49,366 nucleotides of DNA, from positions 1-49,366 of the forward strand of contig JBBRTJ010000010.1 in NCBI GenBank assembly GCA_038244535.1, in the 5' to 3' direction. The stretch's first letter is position 1. Each line of letters opens with the position of its first letter. This document shows positions 24,606-32,854 of this stretch, piece by piece. This DNA comes from JBBRTJ01 sp038244535 (GTDB lineage: Bacteria > Actinomycetota > Acidimicrobiia > Acidimicrobiales > Ilumatobacteraceae). The notes under the pieces are model-generated. The model did not search any database. It worked only from the letters and a program-made list of their open reading frames with translations, and was not told where the DNA came from. The translations under genes and the position numbers were made by a program.

Positions 24606-26291
24606 ATGAAGATCGCCATCGACCCCATCACCCGAATCGAAGGCCACCTCCGCATCGAGGTCGACGTCACCGGCGGAGCCGTTGCCGACGTCTGGAGCTC
24701 GACGCCCACCTATCGCGGCATCGAGACGATCCTGCAGGGTCGTGATCCTCGTGATGCCTGGGTCTTCACGCAGCGCATCTGTGGCGTGTGCACCACCGTG
24801 AGCGCGATCGGCTCGGTGCGGGCCATCGAGAACGCGCTGGGCATCACGATCCCCGACAACGCTCGCATCCTGCGCAACCTGCTCGAAGCTGCGCTCTACA
24901 CGCACGACCACGTCGTGCACTTCTACCACCTGCACGGTCCCGATTGGATCGACGTCACGCAGGCCCTCTCCGCCGATCCGGCGGCGACCGCGGCTCTTCA
25001 GCGCTCGCTGTCGCCGTGGCCGAACAACACCACCGCCTACTTCACCGGCGTGCGCGACAAGCTGACGGCGTTCGTGAGCAGCGGGCAGCTCGGGCTCTTC
25101 GGCGGGGGGTACTGGGGGCACCCCGAGTACCAGCTGTCGCCCGAGGCGAACCTGCTGCTCATGGCGCACTACCTCGAAGCGCTCGACTGGCAGCGCGAAG
25201 CGGTGAAGATCCACGCTCACCTCGGAGGAAAGAACCCACATCCCCAGACCTCTGTCGTGGGTGGGATGGCGACGGCGCTCGACCCCACGAGCCCCACGGC
25301 CGTGAACCGCTCGACGATCACCGCGTTGAAGGGCATCGCGAAGACCATCAAGGACTTCGTCGACCAAGTCTACGTCCCCGACCTGCTGCTCGTGGCGAGG
25401 AGCTACCCGGCATGGGCCGGCATCGGCTCCGGGGTCGGCAACCTGCTCTCGGTCGGCGACTTCCCCAATGCGAGGGGGAAGCAGCTCATGCCGGCCGGCA
25501 TCGTGCGGGGCAAGGACCTCAGCACCGTCGAGGTGCTCGACCAGCTGAAGATCACCGAGGACGTCACGCGCGCCTGGTACCTCGGCACCAAGCCGCTGCA
25601 CCCGTCGGTCGGCGTCACGCAGCCGAAGTACACCGGGCCGACGCCGCCGTACGCGTTCCTCGACACGACTGCGAAGTACAGCTGGGGCAAGGCTCCTCGC
25701 TACGGCGGCGCGGTGATGGAGGTTGGTCCGCTTGCTCGTTTGATGGTCGCTTACGCCGCCCGAGTGCCGCGTGCCCGACAGCTGGTGGACGGCGCCCTCG
25801 CCGCGTTGGGCCTCCCGGTGAGCGCCATGTTCTCGACGACGGGGCGGATGCTCGCCCGGGGCCTCGAGACGCAGTGGGTGGCCGAGCAGATCAGGCCATG
25901 GCTCAACGCGCTGCTGGCCAACCTCAACGCCGGCAAGCTGGCCGTGGCCGACAACTCGAAGTGGGATCCCTCGTCGTGGCCCGCCTCGGCATCGGGCCAG
26001 GGGTTCAGCGAGGCACCCCGGGGCGCCCTCGGCCACTGGGTCAGCATCAAGAACGGGACGATCGCCAACTACCAGATCGTCATCCCCTCGACCTGGAACG
26101 GCTCGCCCCGAGATGCCGCTGGCAACCGCGGTGCGTGGGAGCAGGCCCTCATGGGTGTGGCCGTGCACGATCCGACGCAGCCCCTCGAGATCGTGCGGAT
26201 CATCCACTCGTTCGATCCGTGCATGGCGTGCGCGGTGCACGTGATCGACGCCGATGGCGGCGAGGTCGTCCAGGTCACGGTGGTGCCGTGA
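24606..26291 (+). CDS. hyaB: NiFe hydrogenase large (catalytic) subunit, group-1-like
   Basis: 561 residues starting MKIAIDPITRIEGHLRIEV, with GGGAGG 7 bases upstream. Nickel ligands are RICGVC (Cys59, Cys62) and DPCMAC (Cys539, Cys542). Cleavage after His545 would release a 16-residue tail. Overall length and motifs resemble group 1 respiratory uptake enzymes. In the L1 motif RICGVCTTVS the position normally occupied by a conserved His (RICGVCxxxH) is Ser66. The protein has no signal of its own and would be carried through Tat with the small subunit. The stop overlaps the protease start. Confidence 0.94.
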   Translation: MKIAIDPITRIEGHLRIEVDVTGGAVADVWSSTPTYRGIETILQGRDPRDAWVFTQRICGVCTTVSAIGSVRAIENALGITIPDNARILRNLLEAALYTHDHVVHFYHLHGPDWIDVTQALSADPAATAALQRSLSPWPNNTTAYFTGVRDKLTAFVSSGQLGLFGGGYWGHPEYQLSPEANLLLMAHYLEALDWQREAVKIHAHLGGKNPHPQTSVVGGMATALDPTSPTAVNRSTITALKGIAKTIKDFVDQVYVPDLLLVARSYPAWAGIGSGVGNLLSVGDFPNARGKQLMPAGIVRGKDLSTVEVLDQLKITEDVTRAWYLGTKPLHPSVGVTQPKYTGPTPPYAFLDTTAKYSWGKAPRYGGAVMEVGPLARLMVAYAARVPRARQLVDGALAALGLPVSAMFSTTGRMLARGLETQWVAEQIRPWLNALLANLNAGKLAVADNSKWDPSSWPASASGQGFSEAPRGALGHWVSIKNGTIANYQIVIPSTWNGSPRDAAGNRGAWEQALMGVAVHDPTQPLEIVRIIHSFDPCMACAVHVIDADGGEVVQVTVVP

Positions 26292-26812
26292 GTGGCATCG
26301 TCGTGCTGGGCCTGGGCAACGTGCTCATGACCGATGACGGGGCCGGGATCGCCGCCCTCTTCGAGCTCGACCGGCGCTACGAGGTGCCCGATGAGGTCGA
26401 GCGCCTCGACGGCGGCGTGCTCGGCCTCCAGTTGCTGGGCCGGGTCGAGGATGCCGTGCGCTTGATCGTCCTCGACGCCGTCAGCACGGGTCGGGAGCCG
26501 GGGACCATCGTGCGCCTGGGCCTCGGCGACATCCGTGCCGTGTTCGCCAAGAAGCTCTCGATGCACCAGGTCGGCTTCAACGAGGTGCTGGCCGCCGCTG
26601 CCATCCGGGGGCGGCAGCCACCGGAGATGGTCGTGCTCGGCGTCGAGCCTGCTGCGATCGAAGGCGGGCTCGGCCTGTCGGCCTCCGTCGCCGCAGCGGT
26701 GCCGGCCCTGGTGGCGGCGGCTGTCGCGCAGCTCGCCGACTGGGGGGTAGAGGTGCGTGAGCGCGCCACTCCGCTGGAAGCCGGGCCCGGGGCGGTGCTG
26801 CTCGGTGCATGA
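26288..26812 (+). CDS. hyaD: Hydrogenase maturation protease for the exported enzyme
   Basis: 174 residues from GTG 26288, overlapping the large-subunit stop. Conserved features are GLGNVLMTDDGAG, then LIVLDAVSTG, and SMHQVGFNEVLAAA with the His. The SMHQ-GF-E-LAAA pattern is typical of HyaD/HupD proteases of group 1 enzymes and differs from the protease at 15022. It should trim the 16-residue tail of the large subunit. Its end overlaps the hypA start by 8 bases. Confidence 0.93.
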   Translation: MSGIVVLGLGNVLMTDDGAGIAALFELDRRYEVPDEVERLDGGVLGLQLLGRVEDAVRLIVLDAVSTGREPGTIVRLGLGDIRAVFAKKLSMHQVGFNEVLAAAAIRGRQPPEMVVLGVEPAAIEGGLGLSASVAAAVPALVAAAVAQLADWGVEVRERATPLEAGPGAVLLGA

Positions 26813-27176
26813 GCTCGCCATCGCTCAGTCGATCGTGGAGATCGCGAGTGACGCCGCAGTGCGCGCCGGCGCCGACCGGGTGACGTCGGTCGAGGTCGTC
26901 ATCGGCGCGCTCGGTGGCGGTGCCGACGAAGCGGTGCGGACCTGCTTCGAGATCGCTGGTATCGGTACCCCCTGCGAGGGTGCAGAGCTGCGCATGGTGT
27001 TCGAGCCCGTGGTGGTGCGCTGCTGGGACTGCGGCCGCGAGAGCGCCGTGCAGGCCCCGCTTCCCGAGCTCTGTCCCGCGTGCGGCAGCGCCCGAGTGCA
27101 GGCCCACGGTGGCCGCTCGTTCCGAGTGGAGAGCATCGAGATCCCCGAGGAGGAGCCGTGCGCATCGAGGTCGTGA
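26805..27176 (+). CDS. hypA: Hydrogenase nickel-insertion protein HypA
   Basis: 123 residues. GTG 26805 gives the canonical MHELAIAQSIVE start, with the nickel-binding His2. The zinc site is CWDCG and CPACGSA. HypA delivers nickel to the large subunit together with HypB. The start overlaps the protease gene and the end overlaps hypB by 19 bases, so the four genes are tightly coupled. No hypC, D, E or F is in the window; they must be elsewhere. Confidence 0.95.
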   Translation: MHELAIAQSIVEIASDAAVRAGADRVTSVEVVIGALGGGADEAVRTCFEIAGIGTPCEGAELRMVFEPVVVRCWDCGRESAVQAPLPELCPACGSARVQAHGGRSFRVESIEIPEEEPCASRS

Positions 27177-27802
27177 CCGAGGTCCACGAGCGCAACGACA
27201 AGATGGCGGGGGTCGTGCGCCGGCGCCTCGACGGTGCGCAGGTGCGAGGCGTCAACGTCCTGGGCTCTCCTGGCGCCGGCAAGACGAGCCTGCTGCGAGC
27301 GGTCGCCCCGAGGCTGGGCGGGCACCGCGTCGGGGTGATCGAGGGCGACCTGGCGTCGACGGTCGACACCGAACTGCTCTTGGCCGACGGAATCCCGGCC
27401 GTGCAGGTGAACACCGGCGGTGACTGCCACATGAGCGCCGCCATGGTCGGCACCGCCCTCGACTTCCTCGACCTCGATCGTCTCGACCTCGTGCTGGTCG
27501 AGAACGTCGGCAACCTCATCTGCACCGCCGGGGTCGCGTTGGGGACCCACCGCACGCTCGTGCTGGCCTCGGTGCCCGAGGGCGACGACAAGCCGTTGAA
27601 GTACCCGGGCATCTTCGCGGCAGCCGACGCGATCGTGGTGACCAAGGTCGACGTCCTGGCCGCGTTCGACTTCGACGTCGAGCGCTTTGCGTCGCGGGTG
27701 CGGGTGGTGAACCCAGGCGCTCCGCTCTGGCCGGTGTCGGCGCGGACGGGCGAAGGACTCGACCGCCTGGCCGCCTGGATGGTCTGCGGCGCCGGTTCGT
27801 GA
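27158..27802 (+). CDS. hypB: Hydrogenase nickel-incorporation GTPase HypB
   Basis: 214 residues from GTG 27158. The P-loop is GSPGAGKTSLL, followed by IEGDLAS and NTGGDCHMSA with the dimer-interface metal residues Cys and His. VENVGNLIC and VVTKVD complete the GTPase motifs. The N-terminus lacks the His-rich nickel-storage segment found in some HypB proteins. It starts inside hypA and ends on the start of the next gene (GTGA overlap). Confidence 0.95.
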   Translation: MRIEVVTEVHERNDKMAGVVRRRLDGAQVRGVNVLGSPGAGKTSLLRAVAPRLGGHRVGVIEGDLASTVDTELLLADGIPAVQVNTGGDCHMSAAMVGTALDFLDLDRLDLVLVENVGNLICTAGVALGTHRTLVLASVPEGDDKPLKYPGIFAAADAIVVTKVDVLAAFDFDVERFASRVRVVNPGAPLWPVSARTGEGLDRLAAWMVCGAGS

Positions 27803-28650
27803 CCGCCGGCCCCCGCAGCCAGGCGGCCGTGGCGTGGTGCCGTTCGGTGGTCGGGCCCTGCACGGTTCGTGACCTGGGCGGTCGCCGGCCCGGAGCGGTG
27901 CTTGCCATCGAGGCCCCTGGGTTCGCGGGCGTCCTGAAGCTGGCCGATGGTCCTGCAGCCGGCGCGGCCGAACGGCACGCGGCTGAGTGCTGGGCGCCTG
28001 CGCTGGCCGGCGAGGCGCCGCGCCTCGTGGCGTCGTCGCCGGAGCTCGGGGCCGTCCTGCTGACGGCGCTCGGGGGGCGGCCGGCCGTGAGCGCGGACGC
28101 AGCGATGTGCTGGCACGCCGGCGCGGCACTGGCCCGCCTGCAAGGGGTCGTGCCGGTGCGGCGTTGTCCAGTGGGCACGCCGGTCGACCTCGTGGCGGGG
28201 GACCTGCGGCGCTGGCTCGATGAAGGGCGTGACCTGCTGAGCCCCACAGAGACGGCCGTCGGGGCGGCGGCACTCGATCGGGTCAGCGTCGTCGGCGGCG
28301 AGGGCTTCGTGCCGTGCCATGGCGACTTCCGGCCGCGCAACTGGCTGGTCGACGACGACGGCCGCTGGATCGGGATGGTCGACTTCGAGCATGCCCGCTA
28401 CGACCTCGCCGAGGTCGACCTGGCCGTGCTGTGGGACGGTGACCTGGCCGGTGCATCGGCCCAGCGCGCCGCACTCGTGCGGGGGTACGGAGGCTTGGAC
28501 CGTTCCGGAGTCGAGCGCCTCACCGTGCTGCGGGTCGTGGCCGCACTGGCCCGCACGGTCGGCGGAGCACGCGCCGCAGCAGCCGACGACGAGGCCCGTG
28601 GTCGCGCCGCCCTCGCCGGCCTGCACATGCGCCTCGGCGCCGCTCGTTAG
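27799..28650 (+). CDS. Aminoglycoside-phosphotransferase-fold (APH) kinase-like protein
   Basis: 283 residues. The catalytic loop CHGDFRPRNWLV and the metal-binding GMVDFEHARYDLAEVDLA are intact, so this is a probable active small-molecule kinase of the APH superfamily. GTG 27799 overlaps the hypB stop, placing it in the hydrogenase operon. Such kinases are not standard maturation factors. The substrate is unknown; antibiotic resistance should not be assumed from the fold. The frame ends at 28650, 50 bases before a convergent gene. Confidence 0.8.
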   Translation: MTAGPRSQAAVAWCRSVVGPCTVRDLGGRRPGAVLAIEAPGFAGVLKLADGPAAGAAERHAAECWAPALAGEAPRLVASSPELGAVLLTALGGRPAVSADAAMCWHAGAALARLQGVVPVRRCPVGTPVDLVAGDLRRWLDEGRDLLSPTETAVGAAALDRVSVVGGEGFVPCHGDFRPRNWLVDDDGRWIGMVDFEHARYDLAEVDLAVLWDGDLAGASAQRAALVRGYGGLDRSGVERLTVLRVVAALARTVGGARAAAADDEARGRAALAGLHMRLGAAR

Positions 28651-28682
28651 CGAGGGATCGCCGCGCCGGGCTGCGGGCGTCG

Positions 28683-28701
28683 GCCCACCCGGTCGGTGGG
28701 T
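28683..28701. terminator. Predicted bidirectional terminator hairpin
   Basis: CCCACC (28684-28689) and GGTGGG (28695-28700) form a stem with a 5-base loop and an extra G-T pair outside. It sits between the convergent ends of the kinase gene (28650) and the M24-like gene (28701). There is no clear T-tract on either side. Confidence 0.45.
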
Positions 28702-30092
28702 CAGCCTGCGATCGTCATCGCTCGGTCGGGCCGGAGCAGGAACGGCGGAAGGAGGGCGGCCAGGTTCGACAACGGCAGCGCGTCGGCATGCAGCTCGATG
28801 CCGAGCACCTCGGCCATGAAGCGCCGGCGGGCCTGGATCCGGGCCCAGGCGTCGGGGTAGCCGGCGGCGAGCGAGGCCCGCAGCGGCCCGTCGGCCAGCG
28901 CCACCCCGTCCTCGATGTTCGTCGTGAACCACGGCGTGCCGGTGGCGGGGATGATGTCGCACTGCAAGGCCATGCCCGAGCGCAGCTCGATGTTCGAGCC
29001 CGGGAACACGGGCGAGTTGACCCACTCGTCGAGGTGCAGCTGGTGTCCTGGGTTGAGCGTGACGCCGAAGAACGGGTCGCCCAGGTGGCGATCCACGATC
29101 TCCTGGAGCACGCCGCCGACCTGGCCGACGTGCAGCGCGGAGTACCACTCGGCCACGGCCTCGAAGTACGGCGCGACGAGGCGTTCGACGTAGTCATGTA
29201 CCCCCTCGGGCAGCTCGCCGGCGTCCTCGGCGACGAAGCCGGCCCGACAGCTCAACGCACCCCAGATCCCGAACGCGATCGTGAACGGGTCACCCCGCTC
29301 TATGGGTCGGTCGCTCGGGCTCAGCAGTCCGAGCCGGGCCCGTGGCCCGGCGGTGAGCATCAGGTGGCAGGACAGCGGCGCGCCGTTCCACGCCAGGAGC
29401 CGGGCGCACTCCCGCTCGGTCATGCCGGGCTGAAGCCCCGAAAGGACGTTGCGAACACCCCACGAGGTCTGGCAGGCGGCCCACTCGAACGCGGCGAGCT
29501 GCTCGACCTCGTTGATGACCCGAAGGCCGTCGGCCGGGTCGATCAGCAGATCGTTGGCGTTCTCGACGAGCCCCGCGGGACCCGTCGCCCGCCGCAGCTC
29601 GTCGACGAGGAAGGCGGGAGCCTCCATGGTCGCGCGGCTCGCGTACGTCTTCCACCCCATCACCCCCACCCGGCTCCCGGGCCGGATGCCTTCGTGGCCC
29701 ATGATCTCGGCCAGCGGTCGCGAAGCATCGCGGTGCTGGCCGGGCAGGCTGAGGTCTTGGAAGAGGGCGAGCCGCATCGGCAACGGTGCGGCATCGGCGA
29801 GGCCGGCGCACTCGTTGCCGGTCAGGATCACCGGGTCGCCGTGGTGGCCGATGACGACGATGGCGTCTTCGAACCGCGGATCGAACCCGGTGAGGTAGGC
29901 GATGTTGGCGCTGTGCTCCCGATCGGCCCACACCACCACGTGGTCGTAGCGCCGGGCGTCCATGGCTGATCGAAGCCGCCCGACCCGGTCGGGGTAGATC
30001 GATGCGGGAAGCACTGGTTCGGTGACCGGCATCTCGAAGTCGGGCAGCTCGACGTCCGCGAGTCGGGCCGTCGGGCGGGTCGGGTCGGCCAT
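28701..30092 (-). CDS. M24 (creatinase/Xaa-Pro peptidase-like) family protein
   Basis: 463 residues, start ATG 30092, with GAAGGG upstream. The N-terminal creatinase-like domain (about 55-200) includes NIAYLTGFDPRFEDAIVV. The C-terminal pita-bread domain keeps the His of GHQLHLDEW and the Glu of NIEDGVAL. The two Asp metal ligands normally found in DxGxxxxGYxxD are not evident (FTIAFGIWGALSCRAGFVAED), and the Glu of the PGMVxxxEP motif is Asp (GMALQCDIIP). It may be a metal-independent creatinase-like hydrolase rather than an aminopeptidase. It is divergent from the xylose importer, with a 170-bp shared upstream region. Confidence 0.8.
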   Translation of the reverse strand: MADPTRPTARLADVELPDFEMPVTEPVLPASIYPDRVGRLRSAMDARRYDHVVVWADREHSANIAYLTGFDPRFEDAIVVIGHHGDPVILTGNECAGLADAAPLPMRLALFQDLSLPGQHRDASRPLAEIMGHEGIRPGSRVGVMGWKTYASRATMEAPAFLVDELRRATGPAGLVENANDLLIDPADGLRVINEVEQLAAFEWAACQTSWGVRNVLSGLQPGMTERECARLLAWNGAPLSCHLMLTAGPRARLGLLSPSDRPIERGDPFTIAFGIWGALSCRAGFVAEDAGELPEGVHDYVERLVAPYFEAVAEWYSALHVGQVGGVLQEIVDRHLGDPFFGVTLNPGHQLHLDEWVNSPVFPGSNIELRSGMALQCDIIPATGTPWFTTNIEDGVALADGPLRASLAAGYPDAWARIQARRRFMAEVLGIELHADALPLSNLAALLPPFLLRPDRAMTIAG

Positions 30093-30262
30093 GGCATCAA
30101 CCCTTCGGTGCCCGACCCTTGGCCCGGCACGGCTTTGTCGGTATGAAGGAGGACTCATTACAACATGGCGAAGGATCGATGACAGCCCGGTTCAACGGGG
30201 TTACAGTCGCCCTCCAGCGGACCGAGGCTGGCCGCGGCACACGATGTTAGGGGAGCGCAAAC

Positions 30263-31369
30263 ATGCGAGTACGAGCATTGGCAGCGGTTGCAGTCGGGAC
30301 CGCACTCGCCGTCACCGCCTGCGGGAGCAGCAGCAAGAGCGGTGGGGCAACGACCACGGCAAAGGCTGGCGGCGCCACGACGACGGCCGCCGGCGCGGCT
30401 GGCTGCACGGTCGGTGTGTCGTGGAACAACTACCAGGAAGAGCGCTGGGCCAAGTGGGATGAGCCCGCCATCAAGAAGGCCATCGAGGCCGCCGGCGGCA
30501 AGTACGTGTCGAACGACGCCAAGTCGTCGGCCGAGACCCAGGCCAGCAACCTCGAGAACCTCATCTCGCAGGGCGCCAAGGTCCTCATCGTCCTGGCCCA
30601 GGACGGAACGGCCATCAAGCCCGCCGTCGCCAATGCCGTCGCCAACGGCGTCCCGGTCATCGCCTACGACCGCCTGATCGAGGATCCCAAGGCCCTCTAC
30701 ATGACCTTCGACAACGTCGAAGTCGGTCGCATGCAGGCCCGCGAGATCTTCAAGGCCAAGCCCAAGGGCAGCTACGTCGTCATCAAGGGCAACAAGGCCG
30801 ACGCCAACGCCGACTTCCTACGGGGCGGCATGGAGGAGATCATCGGTGCTGCGGTGAAGTCGGGCGACATCAAGATCGTCGGCGAGACCTACACCGACAA
30901 CTGGGACCCCTCGAAGGCTCAGACCGAGATGGAGCAGTTCCTGACCGCTACGAGCAACAAGGTCGACGCGGTGCTGGCTGAGAACGACGGCATGGCCGGT
31001 GGCGTCGTTGCTGCGCTCAAGGCCCAGGGGCTCGCCGGCAAGGTTCCGGTGTCCGGCCAGGACGGCGAGAAGGCTGCCCTCAACCGGGTCGCCCTCGGCA
31101 CCCAGACGGTCGACGTCTGGAAGGACTCTCGTGCTCTCGGCACCGCCGCTGGTACAGCTGCTGTCAAGCTCTGCGCCGACAAGGATGCAGCCAAGGTCGC
31201 CGGAGCCACTCCGTTCAAGACCCCCGGCGGCGCGACCGTCAGCGGGATCCTGCTGAAGCCGATCCCGATCACCAAGGACAACCTCGCCGTCGTCACCGAC
31301 GCTGGTTGGATCACCCAGGCGGACCTCTGCCAGGGCGTCACAGCCGGTTCGGTCAAGGGCTGCCCCTGA
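30263..31369 (+). CDS. xylF: Xylose-type ABC transporter substrate-binding lipoprotein
   Basis: 368 residues. The lipoprotein signal ends AVTACGSS (lipobox Cys at about 20), followed by a low-complexity Ser/Gly/Thr linker. The periplasmic-binding domain has VGVSWNNYQEERW, ASNLENLISQGAKVLIV, VIAYDRLI and MTFDNVEVGRMQA, which closely parallel XylF. A ribosome site AGGGGAG precedes ATG 30263. It is followed, after a strong hairpin, by the permease and ATPase genes. D-xylose is the best guess; a related pentose or polyol is possible. Confidence 0.88.
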   Translation: MRVRALAAVAVGTALAVTACGSSSKSGGATTTAKAGGATTTAAGAAGCTVGVSWNNYQEERWAKWDEPAIKKAIEAAGGKYVSNDAKSSAETQASNLENLISQGAKVLIVLAQDGTAIKPAVANAVANGVPVIAYDRLIEDPKALYMTFDNVEVGRMQAREIFKAKPKGSYVVIKGNKADANADFLRGGMEEIIGAAVKSGDIKIVGETYTDNWDPSKAQTEMEQFLTATSNKVDAVLAENDGMAGGVVAALKAQGLAGKVPVSGQDGEKAALNRVALGTQTVDVWKDSRALGTAAGTAAVKLCADKDAAKVAGATPFKTPGGATVSGILLKPIPITKDNLAVVTDAGWITQADLCQGVTAGSVKGCP

Positions 31370-31394
31370 TCCCGTTCTGCTGAACAGCTAGTCC

Positions 31395-31443
31395 GACGTG
31401 CCCCCCGAACCGAGCCCACCAGAGCTCAGCCGGGGGGCACGTC
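31395..31443 (+). terminator. Strong intercistronic hairpin between xylF and xylH
   Basis: GACGTGCCCCCCG (31395-31407) and CGGGGGGCACGTC (31431-31443) form a perfect 13-bp stem with a 23-base loop. It starts 26 bases after the xylF stop and ends 36 bases before the xylH ATG. It probably acts as a partial terminator or 3' stabiliser that gives more binding protein than membrane subunit. No T-tract follows. Confidence 0.75.
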
Positions 31444-31479
31444 AGTTCCACAGGCACCCATGGGGAAAGGTGTGACGAC

Positions 31480-32832
31480 ATGAGCGAGGCTGGAACAGTT
31501 GACGCGGGGACGGGGCCGCTCTTATCGCCCGAGCTCCAGCCGTCACGCACGTGGCGATCGACGATTGAGTCCACCGAGCTCGACACTCGTCTGCTCGGGA
31601 TGGTCGTGTCGTTGGCCGCGATCTGGTTGGCGTTCCACATCATGTCGGGCGGTGACTTCCTGACGGCCCGCAACCTGTGGAACCTGTCTGTGCAGAGCAC
31701 CTCGATCGCCATCATGGCCACGGGCATGGTGCTCATCATCGTGTCGCGCAACATCGACCTGTCGGTCGGGTCGTTGCTCGGCTTCCTCGGCTACGCGATG
31801 GCCATGGCCCAGACGAAGTGGATCCCCGACACGCTCGGCCTGGGGTTGGACAAGCCCTACACGTGGATGCTGGCGCTGCTGTTCGGCATCGCGCTGGGCG
31901 CCGCGATCGGCGCCCTCCAGGGCTTCATCATCGCCTACGGGGGCGTCCCTGCCTTCATCGTCACGCTCGGCGGGTTCCTGGTCTGGCGGGGCCTCATCTT
32001 CCGACTCGGCGAGAAGGGCGTGACGCTCGCCCCCCTCGACGAGAGGTTCCAGCTCCTTGGCGGTGGCGCCGACGGCTCGCTCGGCGAGTTGAGGAGCTGG
32101 CTGCTGGCGATCCTGGGCTGCATCGGCGTGGTTCTCAGCATCTACTTCGCCCGCCGTCGCCGGCAGCGATACGAGCTGGCGCCTCGTCCGATGGCGGTCG
32201 ACGTGAGCCTCGGCATCATCGGGTGCTTCGTCATCCTCGGTGCTGTTGGCTGGATCGCCAACAGCTACGTCTCCCCGATCACGGGAGACCCCACCGGCGT
32301 CGCCTACCCGGTGATGATCCTCATCGCCGTCACCATGGTCATGACCTACGTGGCCAAGCGCCGCCGCTTCGGCCGCTACGTGTACGCCTTTGGAGGCAAC
32401 CCCGAGGCGGCCGAGCTGGGCGGCATCAACACCCGCCGCACCATCACCCTCACCTTCGTCTTGATGGGCGTGCTGTGCGCGATCAGCGGGGCGATCCAGA
32501 CGGCCCGCCTCAATGCTGCGGTCACCGGTCTCGGGGTGCAGAACGAGCTCGACGTGATCGCCGCCGCCGTCATCGGGGGCACGTCGTTCTCCGGCGGCAT
32601 CGGCACGATCCAGGGAGCGGTCCTCGGAGCCATCATCATGCAGTCTCTGCGCTCCGGCATGGTGCTGCTGAGGATCGACTCACCGTCGCAGGACATCGTG
32701 GTGGGCGTCGTGCTCGTCACGGCCGTCGCCATCGACTCTGCGCTCCGCCTCGGTCGTCGCAAGGGTGTGTTCGTAGCGCTGGTGGCCGGGCTCATCGTCT
32801 CGGGCGTGATCATCCAAACGGGCCGGGCCTGA
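31480..32832 (+). CDS. xylH: Xylose-type ABC transporter permease
   Basis: 450 residues with about 12 hydrophobic segments. Typical motifs are SRNIDLSVGSLLG, VPAFIVTLGGFLVWRGLIF, YAFGGNPEAAELGGI and AAVIGGTSFSGGIGTIQGAVLGA, the sugar-permease (BPD_transp_2) family. The extra central loop with RRRRQRYEL and the length match XylH rather than RbsC. ATG 31480 has the site GGAAAGGTG upstream. It forms one operon with xylF and the ATPase 23 bases downstream. Confidence 0.9.
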   Translation: MSEAGTVDAGTGPLLSPELQPSRTWRSTIESTELDTRLLGMVVSLAAIWLAFHIMSGGDFLTARNLWNLSVQSTSIAIMATGMVLIIVSRNIDLSVGSLLGFLGYAMAMAQTKWIPDTLGLGLDKPYTWMLALLFGIALGAAIGALQGFIIAYGGVPAFIVTLGGFLVWRGLIFRLGEKGVTLAPLDERFQLLGGGADGSLGELRSWLLAILGCIGVVLSIYFARRRRQRYELAPRPMAVDVSLGIIGCFVILGAVGWIANSYVSPITGDPTGVAYPVMILIAVTMVMTYVAKRRRFGRYVYAFGGNPEAAELGGINTRRTITLTFVLMGVLCAISGAIQTARLNAAVTGLGVQNELDVIAAAVIGGTSFSGGIGTIQGAVLGAIIMQSLRSGMVLLRIDSPSQDIVVGVVLVTAVAIDSALRLGRRKGVFVALVAGLIVSGVIIQTGRA

Positions 32833-32854
32833 GACAGGGGAAGGGGTAGTCATC

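Noticed and set aside
23508..26240. A 910-codon open frame on the minus strand
   Set aside because: It covers the antisense of both hydrogenase subunits and has low-complexity composition without motifs.
27799..28650. Antibiotic resistance phosphotransferase
   Set aside because: Only the general APH fold is visible; the context is hydrogenase maturation and no resistance-specific feature is seen.
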